Shown here: in pieces, positions 57,627-64,000 of the stretch
Layout: the number at the start of each line of letters is the position of its first letter
Position numbering within the stretch: the first letter of the stretch is position 1
NCBI GenBank assembly: GCA_033065855.1
Contig: JAVXUO010002581.1
Location: forward strand, 620,001-684,000
Reading direction: 5' to 3'
Length of the DNA: 64,000 nt
Source: Escallonia rubra
Taxonomy: Eukaryota; Streptophyta; Magnoliopsida; Escalloniales; Escalloniaceae
The notes under the pieces: model-generated
Database searches by the model: none
The model's input: only the letters and a program-made list of their open reading frames with translations
Told to the model about the DNA's origin: nothing
Position numbers and translations under genes: made by a program

Positions 57627-59190
57627 GAGTAGTAGGTAATGCAAAACCACTCTCAAGCATAAGAAGAAGCAGAGATGGAACTGTGCATAAAAGGCGAGAA
57701 ATCATCACGATGGACAACGGGTATTTCACTAAAACTAAGGCCATCTGATGCTAAAAAAAAAAGGAAGATAACTAATGTTGTTTACGTAATGCAGGTCAAC
57801 TCTCACAACTATAACGCTTTGGGGTGACTTGGCAACCAATGAAGGCAAAAATTTAGAGATAGAAGTCGAAGAACAACCAATTATTGCAATAGATAATGTC
57901 AAAGTGATAGAATATCAAGGTAAACTACCTTCAAATTTAAGTGTTTTACTCAGAATTTCAAAAGCATTATAAAAGGAAGAACATAACACTTTTCAAACAT
58001 ATTGTAGGTGAACCTCAACTGTCACTATCATTCATCAGCACGCTACAAATAAACCCAAAAATCGAGGAAGCAACTTTGATCAGAAACTGGTAATACACAT
58101 TCTTTTTAAACATGATCTAAACCGAACGAAACATTATGTATGCAGAATTCTTGCACTTTCTAACTTCAAACACAAGTTAAAAAAGGAAAGCCCATGTCTA
58201 TCACCAATCGGAAAAATGAGAGATGCAACAGTTGTAACCCTTGAAGAAATCCTGACAAACGCACCAAAAATAACTCAGGTGAGATAAATACACACACACA
58301 CACACACAGAGATTGAGAACACAACACTTACTAATAATGCCTTTACACATAAATTATATTGTTCTTTTAAAGCGAATCTACTCAGTATTGAGAACAAAGA
58401 AGAACCGTGGTACCAAGAATGCAAAAGATGCAACAAAAAAGTTATTATTACAGCGAGAGGACCAACTTGTAAGGACGAAAAGTGTGAACCTCCAATAACT
58501 TATAAACCAAGGTAAACTACGGAAATCAAAAAGACGTGTGTATTTATTTGAACAAAAAAATTGTTGATTCAATAATAGTGATTAAAAAAATAAGTACATG
58601 TTGAAACTGGCTGTAATTGGAGACATACAACAGGCATTCATAACATTGTTCGATGCAGCCGAAACTTTAATTGGATGTCCAGTCTCAAGACTGATACAGT
58701 CAAAGCAGGTATGCTACTTTCATCACTGTACGCATTGTAAAAAGTTAAACAACGACAACATTTAACATTAAAGAGTTACATACAGAACGGAAAAGATCTT
58801 GAAGAAATAGAAGGCAAAGAATTCATCTTCATCGTTAGGATGGACAAAAAGACTGAAGATGACAGAATCCGAGCTAAGCTGGTAGCACAAGAAGTTCGAC
58901 AGTACAACCAAGCAGAACTACATGACGAAAATAATCGAAGGACATATGAAGATCATATTCACTCTAACCATGCAAAAAAGAAGCTCAAATTTGATGAAGG
59001 CTAAAGAGAGATTATATAGTAATGTTAAGTAATTTATATAAAACTAAAACTGCATCTTCTCATTCGGCATTTTCATGTTAAAATATGAAGTTTAGATATT
59101 TGGAATTGTTTCTTTGACTTTCTTGATTTGCTCTTCTTCTCGCCAACAACTTAATGCATTATGATCTTGAAAACTAGTTTCTGCCACATC

Positions 59191-59218
59191 CACGTGCAAC
59201 GCACGTGCTCCATACTAG
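59191..59218 (+). mobile_element. 3' terminus of the large RepHel/RPA Helitron
   Basis: A 7-bp perfect hairpin, CACGTGC-aac-GCACGTG (59191-59207), is followed by CTCCATA and CTAG (59215-59218) with T as the next base. This is the canonical Helitron 3' end. Beyond it the sequence switches to TTTCATAAATG, which matches 40797-40807, confirming a boundary. The 5' end (TC after A) was not located. Confidence 0.88.
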
Positions 59219-59282
59219 TTTCATAAATGTACATAATAAAGAATTAATATAAATTTATCTCTTAACGAGTTGTTTGTGAATC

Positions 59283-59329
<47 letters not shown>

Positions 59330-60601
59330 GCCGAAGCTGAGAGAATATTGTCCAGTCATCGCTTACTTGAATATTCTCTCAGTTCGCCATATGGACTTTC
59401 CTATTTTGAATTTTTAAAATATTTTAAATTTACTTACCTTTGTAATAATGATTTGGATTCATTCTCTCTCTCTCTCTCTCTCTCTCATTTGGATTCCTTC
59501 TTTCCATTTGAAATTCAACCAATTATATAGATTTGAAATTTCTCTATCTTCTTTTTCAACACACTCCACTCAAAAATTTTATTTATAACTTTATAATTCC
59601 ATTCATCCCTAGATTTTGACAAAAGTAATTCTCTATATATTACTTTTTAATCTTAATTTTTTTTATTTAGGAAAACATAATATTCTCCGTTAGTTTTTCT
59701 CTTAGACTACCCTAATCTCTTTCCTTTTGTTTAATTGCAAGTTTTATATATAATTTATGCTCTCATTTTTTTTCAATAATTTATTATGTACTCTTACTCT
59801 TTTCTTGGTGATCTTGAGTAATACAACCTCAACACACGGGTTATTATTGTTAGTATTATCACTGCAATTGCTATTAATTAGGAGAAACTATATCTATTAT
59901 TTCATACACTATTTTTCATCTTCATTTGTCACTAAAAACAAATAATTATTATTCAAGTTCATTTCTAACGATAAAAATTGGTATGAGAACTCCTTTAAAA
60001 AGGTAAAAATAAAATTTTGATTATCTTATTGTCACTGCCAATTTTGTAATTATTATTAAGCATACAAATATCTAATCTCTCAATAAGTAATTTGATAATA
60101 GTTGTTCCCGTGTGCAATGCACGGGATCAAAACTAGTATATTCATGAACAATTTAACATGTTTAGGTTCTGCTCGTTCAATAAGTGAGCTCTGAAAAAAA
60201 ATACACGTTCGGTTAATTTACCATACAAATGAACATGTACGAACTTTTAATTAATGAATAAGGTGTTGTTCAAGAATAGGGGTTCATCTAGGGCCACAGC
60301 CTTAGCGATTTTACAATACTCGTTCCTATAGGCTAGCATGGGGCCAAAAAGCCGTTTGTTCCCATACTAGGAAAAAATAACTTATTCAATTGAATTAACT
60401 TATCTAAGATTATCTCCCCTTCTTAACAATATCATTAGCAAATTCTTACAGATCAAGAATAACGTCTTTAAATTCAAGAATAAGTTTTTTGTGTGTGCGT
60501 GTGTTTTGTATGTGTATATGTGTGGTACGTACCGGTACCGTATTGATAACTATGCTGCAAACCTTCAAATCCCATCACCGTACAATGACCGCTCCAATTT
60601 T
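59219..60601 (+). repeat. Segment duplicated from or with 40.8-41.25 kb, split by Helitrons
   Basis: 59219-59280, 60137-60340 and about 60553-60600 align in order with 40797-41245. The intervening 59281-60136 is Helitron. 60341-60552 replaces a different sequence found at 41064-41201, so one copy has a replacement there. Confidence 0.8.
59281..60136 (+). mobile_element. Non-autonomous Helitron, 856 bp
   Basis: It begins TCTGTGTGTG and ends with hairpin CCCGTG-tgcaatg-CACGGG (60107-60125), ATCAAAA and CTAG (60133-60136). It sits between A (59280) and T (60137). The insertion-free sequence GTTTGTGAATATATTCATGA at 40848 kb-side proves both ends. A minus-strand relative lies at 24932-25775. It contains (TA)n (59291-59324) and (TC)n (59463-59486) repeats and no Rep or helicase. 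Confidence 0.93.
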
Positions 60602-60937
60602 TCTCAGGTGTAGAAGCATGATCGTATGCTTTCTCAAATTTTTACAGGTAACAAGTATCTATCTGAACCGAAAATCCAAATTTACGGGGAAAAGATGAAA
60701 CAAGGTATTTTAAATCCATTCTCATCTCATAGAATACAAAAACCCAAGCGCGAGGCAAATACAAAGCAGAGAGCAGCAACTGCGTTGCCGGTGCCTCCGG
60801 GCGGCAGGAAGTCCGTGTTGTTCCAGCAAACAGTCGCTATCCATGCACTGAACTGGAGCAAATGGACAAGAATCAAGATATGCGTAGCAGGTACCCCGCC
60901 GGCTCCACCTTTCTGTTCAATATTTGAAGCCAATTAG
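60602..60937 (+). pseudogene. Unrecognised coding fragment with splice-like borders
   Basis: A frame of about 104 codons reads YLSEPKIQIYGEKMKQGILN, PFSSHRIQKPKREANTKQRA, PVPPGGRKSVLFQQTVAIHA, LNWSKWTRIKI and ends CSIFEAN-stop. It is preceded by an acceptor-like TTTTTACAG at 60640-60648. The composition (basic, Pro/Gly loop, hydrophobic tail) looks like real coding sequence, but I do not recognise it. No promoter or further exons are visible. It could be a 3' gene fragment brought with the duplicated flank. Confidence 0.35.
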
Positions 60938-61486
60938 CGGAAAGAAAGCCAAAAATATTGGAACAGTTGAAAGCCCCTCTCACGGCCACACAGGCATGTG
61001 GCTCACACGCGCCATATATAGGCTTCTTTTCTGGTAGAAACTTTCCTGTTCTGTACATACCACCAGAGCATGGCGAATGGTCAATTTCCACGTATTTGAA
61101 CATAGAAAAAGTTTTTATTAATGAATAATTGCAAAACGAAGCTCGAATTATGCTTCATTTGGCATTGTGTATTAATGATCTTTATAATAGTGTTGTATTT
61201 GTGTCTCTTACTTTTTTTTACTTGCGTTGGACAAAAGTGATTTTAACCTTGCATCGTATTATTAAATAAGAAAGCAAATAGGAAATGATATGATGTTAAA
61301 AAGAACGGAACAATACAATAAGGTATTGTTTTAGGCTTTTCATTAGACAAAGAATGTACTTGTTTTAACGGCTAGTTTTAATGTCAGATCTTGTATAATT
61401 TTTACTAGAATTTTAAAAACAGATAGAATCATTCAAAAACAAACATTGCGTTGACAAAAAAATTGAACTAATTTTGTAATAGGGCT
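60938..61486. other. Intergenic, no gene recognised
   Basis: AT-rich sequence between the unrecognised fragment and the SINE, with no supported feature. Confidence 0.5.
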
Positions 61487-61499
61487 AACCATTTGAATA

Positions 61500-61759
61500 A
61501 TTATTTTTTTTGTGCAAAAAAGGCTGGACCGTAAGGCTCTAATCCAACCGGCAGGGAGTATTGCGCATCGGGGACCTACAAGGCCGCCGCATACATCTGA
61601 GCCCCCGATTCCCGCACCTATGTCGGGGCCGAAGGGCACAAGGACCCGTGTGTGGAGCACAAGCAGGGCAAAGACGTAAGTTTGCCACCAACAAGTACAG
61701 CGGGCAGGATTCGAACCCAGGTGAAAAATCTGGATTGAGATTCTGGGGACCGCTGAACC
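61500..61759 (-). mobile_element. tRNA-derived SINE
   Basis: On the minus strand the head contains an A box TGGTTCAGCGG (61751-61761 side) and, about 40 bp on, a B box GGTTCGAATCC (61708-61718), the internal RNA polymerase III promoter. The body runs left and ends in an A-tail (poly-T at 61502-61511 on the plus strand). A 13-bp direct repeat, AACCATTTGAATA, flanks it (61487-61499 and 61760-61772) as target duplication. At 260 bp it has typical plant SINE size. Confidence 0.88.
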
Positions 61760-61772
61760 AACCATTTGAATA

Positions 61773-62552
61773 TGCGCCTATCAAAACGCGCCGGAGAAAC
61801 CTCACCTAACTAATAACATCGGCTATAGACCGGGACCTACCCTATCCGATCTTAATTGTTGGAATTAGTGGTCACAGCACTTAACTAGACTTTGTACAAG
61901 AATGAAAGTCGTATTGTACGAGCTACTCTCAAAGCCGTCTTTCTCGTATGAAAGTGAAGTTTTAAGCGTGTTAGATCCACTGTCGTTGGAAACAAGATTT
62001 CTTGATTTGCTTCTTGTATCATCGCGATCCTATTTTTCGCGCCGAAATTCGTTGCCCATGACTTGGTCAAGTTGATTCGAGATCTCGCTATCAATCTCTT
62101 GGCCTTAAAAAAATAATCTTCCTCGAGTAAAAGCTTTACGCCGATTTGTTCAAAAAATACCTTTTGTCAATGCATAAGAAGAAGAGAGAAAAAAAAATAA
62201 AAAATAAAGGAAAACTACGAAGACCAAACACAACCGTTGACGCTCCAAATAACGCGCGTCAGAACCAGCAGGTCGTTGTCCCATAATAGCAAACGTTGCC
62301 AAATTGCCAAATCAAAGTATCCATAATTACTCTCTCTCTCTCTCTCTTCAAAGTCCAAAATGATTCTTCTATTAGCCGTTGAAGATGGTCAGTTTTTCTT
62401 CCAATACATTTCCAAACGCCTTCCCCCACAATTTCCCTTCCTAAATTAAAAACCCTAATCAACACCACCATTGACCCATGATCCCCTGTTCCAATCGATC
62501 CAATCCATGCTAATTCTCCCCACCTTCCGATCAATCACACACACAACCCGCC
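61773..62552. other. Upstream region of the choline-transporter-like gene
   Basis: No gene is recognised. The last 250 bp should contain the promoter and leader, with a (CT)n tract at about 62329-62349 and AAATTAAAAACCCTAATC just upstream of the start codon, as often seen in plant leaders. Confidence 0.45.
62329..62349 (+). promoter_or_regulatory. (CT)n pyrimidine patch in the leader or promoter of the transporter gene
   Basis: A run of about ten CT dinucleotides lies 200 bp upstream of the ATG on the coding strand. CT-rich patches are common near plant transcription starts; the assignment is by position only. Confidence 0.35.
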
Positions 62553-63957
62553 ATGAGCGTGTCTCAGAGCCCCTCTTCTTCCTCCGAGGATTCCGGCCCC
62601 GTCGCCACCGCCCAACAGGTGAAGAATCTAGTCTGTTTTACTGCTGTGATCACGTCAATTCAAGTCCATTTATATGCGTAACATACATGACACCTGCAAT
62701 TTTACACAAGCACAGACACACAGAACATGCTCCCTCCGTTTCGCAACTCTTAGAATAGAATTTGAACAGGTGAACGCTGCCGTTGATTTCGCTCATTGGT
62801 TTTGTCCTATTTTAACTGGTCAAGCAATACTTCTCCTAGTTTATATGTTCGGATATCCTAGGCAAACCTCATGGAACGGAGAGAGTACATGCTTGCACTG
62901 TGTTTAATTACAAAGAAAGTGTTGGCTTTACTTTAAATTAATCTATGTTACTGCTCACTACTATTGGTAATTAATCAATTTCGTCGAAATTATGCTTAAT
63001 TGGACGTATATACACGTGCAATTATAGAACTTACTAATATGATTGCTTAATTTTGTAAACTTTTAAGTAGGGAATAACAAATCTGTTGCCAAGTGTTTGA
63101 TAAATTACTTAAGGTGGCTTTCCAAAACGATGTCTTTTTGATTGAGCTATCAACTCTGATTTTGCCCATTCATTACCATAACTACGGAATCTGTCACGCA
63201 CATGCACAAACAATGTATATGGTATTCTTTCTTTTCCAACTTATAGGCCCCCTTGACTTCTTACCAAATTCTTAGGCAAGATTTAACACCTGAACAATGA
63301 TTAAATTTAAAAATTGACAAAGCATTATTTGACCAGTAAATAAGAAAAGAGGAGAGATGTCTAGTCTAGGTTGCTTGAATTCAAACCTAGAAATCTGCTA
63401 TAATGTCAAGGCGACTATAGTTTCGGAGTGGAGGGATATTCTAGTACTTTTCTCTATCTAATTGGCTTGTGTATTGAATTGTAGAGTGTCGAGCGAAGTG
63501 GTAGAAGTGGTGACGGCATTATTTCGATGTCTCCAGGAGTGGCTCCGGTGACTTCGCGCCATTGGCGAGATGTGTTCTGGCTAGGGATCTTTGTGATGCA
63601 TCTAATTTTGTTAGGTCTTGTTCTTGGAGTACTTGGGCTTAATAGGTTTAGGAAGCAGGATAGGCTAAATATAGATAAGTATACAGCTGGGTTTCTCGAG
63701 AATCAAGCAGGTTTAACGGAGGATTACTGGCCATTATATGCTGTTGCCGGTGGAGTTGGGACAGTCATTGGATGGACTTGGTTGCTGTTGCTTGGTTCGC
63801 GTGCTACTCAGATGATGAAGGTGTCGGTGCACATCTTGACTACTTATCTTGCTGTGATTAGTGTTTTGTGTTTTTGGGGTGAGCAAGTCTTCTGGGGTGT
63901 AGCTTTCGCCATTGGTGCTGGGTTGCAGTTTTTGTATGTCATTTCAGTCATAGACAG
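62553..63957 (+). CDS. Choline-transporter-like (CTL/PNS1 family) membrane protein, first two exons (partial)
   Basis: Exon 1 (62553-62618) encodes a Ser-rich cytosolic start, MSVSQSPSSSSEDSGP, and ends at CAG|GTGAAG. Exon 2 (63485-63957) follows an AATTGTAG acceptor in phase and ends at ACAG|GTAAAA in phase 2, so the gene continues off the right edge. Exon 2 encodes HWRDVFWLGIFVMHLILLGL, the conserved entry into the first membrane span. It then has a loop (NRFRKQDRLNIDKYTAGFLE) and three more hydrophobic spans (AVAGGVGTVIGWTWLLLLGS, ILTTYLAVISVLCFWG, QVFWGVAFAIGAGLQFLYVI). It stops at SVIDR, which in this family precedes the central transport core. The order matches plant choline-transporter-like proteins, which are related to yeast PNS1. 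About 180 of an expected 450-500 residues are in view. Choline transport is inferred from family only. Confidence 0.85.
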
Positions 63958-64000
63958 GTAAAATATTTCCTTTTAATACTTGAAGTTGAGTTATCCTTTT

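Larger units (their letters stand above)
54660..57790. other. Foreign insertion region inside the Helitron RPA-like gene
   Basis: The RPA exons stop at about 54650 and resume at about 57796. The interval holds a Ty3/gypsy remnant on the minus strand (55330-55615), an unrecognised plus-strand coding fragment (57195-57626) and a CCTAGGCGC-rich stretch at 56340-56500. No clean termini or target duplication were identified, so it may be more than one insertion. Confidence 0.45.
54032..59004 (+). pseudogene. RPA70-like single-strand-binding protein carried by the Helitron (exon remnants)
   Basis: Exon-like segments with GT-AG borders follow the RepHel gene. They are: 54032-54227 (MSTEEAMQSQEI...QKTWTIKVVVLRLGS), 54389-about 54650 (GTRVQAVMFNDAISKFQPML, the OB-fold pattern of RPA1), 57796-57919 (TLWGDLATNEGKNLEIEVEE), 58009-58090 (SLSFISTLQINPKIEEATLI), 58147-58278, 58373-58511, 58598-58708 and 58788-59004. 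The 58373 exon carries the zinc ribbon PWYQECKRCNKKVI...PTCKDEKCEPP, the C-x2-C...C-x4-C motif of the RPA70 C-terminal DNA-binding domain. The last exon ends HAKKKLKFDEG-stop. Plant Helitrons commonly encode such RPA proteins beside RepHel, presumably to coat single-stranded intermediates. A stop in the first exon and a roughly 3-kb interruption (54.65-57.79 kb) with foreign sequence make it a pseudogene. Splice sites were placed by eye. Confidence 0.8.

Noticed and set aside
61708-61762. tRNA-like A and B boxes that could suggest a tRNA gene
   Set aside because: No cloverleaf with acceptor stem; the A-tail and 13-bp target duplication show a SINE.
1-64000. CRISPR arrays, bacterial operons, rRNA genes
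   Set aside because: None seen; spacing, introns and repeats are those of a plant nuclear genome.

Overview
The window is a stretch of a plant nuclear genome, almost certainly a eudicot. The evidence is genes with many small GT-AG exons, plant-specific gene families and a dense layer of plant-type transposons. An R1-like NLR resistance-gene fragment at the left edge would fit an asterid, but that is a weak hint. Only three host genes look intact. They are a 12-exon GDT1-like (UPF0016) cation transporter on the minus strand (1999-9243), a single-exon aspartic protease of the ASPG1 type on the plus strand (31872-33329), and the first two exons of a choline-transporter-like membrane protein running off the right edge (62553-63957).

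Region by region: 1-331 holds the NLR fragment. 1999-9430 holds the GDT1-like gene and its promoter, with a 1.1-kb MULE-type element inside its 3.5-kb second intron. 9.9-11.4 kb carries a possible small Helitron and a hAT-type element. 12-23 kb is an old retrotransposon tract: two direct copies of a roughly 1.4-kb GC-rich sequence, a minisatellite, a decayed Ty3/gypsy gag-protease on the minus strand split by a hAT element with a perfect 8-bp target duplication, and a third, inverted copy of the GC-rich sequence. 23.4-28 kb is a row of insertions: a MULE, a minus-strand Helitron relative, and a hAT element that contains a Tourist-like MITE. A 5'-truncated LINE (28.9-31.5 kb) sits about 350 bp upstream of the aspartic protease. 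34.5-37.3 kb looks like a large solo LTR. 38.9-40.1 kb is a second truncated LINE, with a 16-bp target duplication.

From 40.8 to 60.6 kb the landscape is built around Helitrons. A decayed but domain-complete Helitron coding region (Rep HUH nuclease plus Pif1-type helicase, 48.3-53.6 kb) is followed by exons of an RPA70-like single-strand-binding protein (54.0-59.0 kb) and then a canonical Helitron 3' end (hairpin plus CTAG) at 59218. A second, non-autonomous Helitron (59281-60136) lies 62 bp further on. Its insertion point can be read directly because the flanking sequence also occurs, without the insert, at 40.8-41.2 kb. The helicase gene is itself interrupted by a 0.7-kb hAT element. A FAR1-like fragment, a hairpin array of CACTA-terminus type, an unrecognised coiled-coil pseudogene and a tRNA-derived SINE complete the set.

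No intact novel gene system was found. The most informative content is the nested transposon archive: insertion order, target duplications and an empty-site copy can all be read from this one window. All calls come from reading the sequence; no database search was possible.
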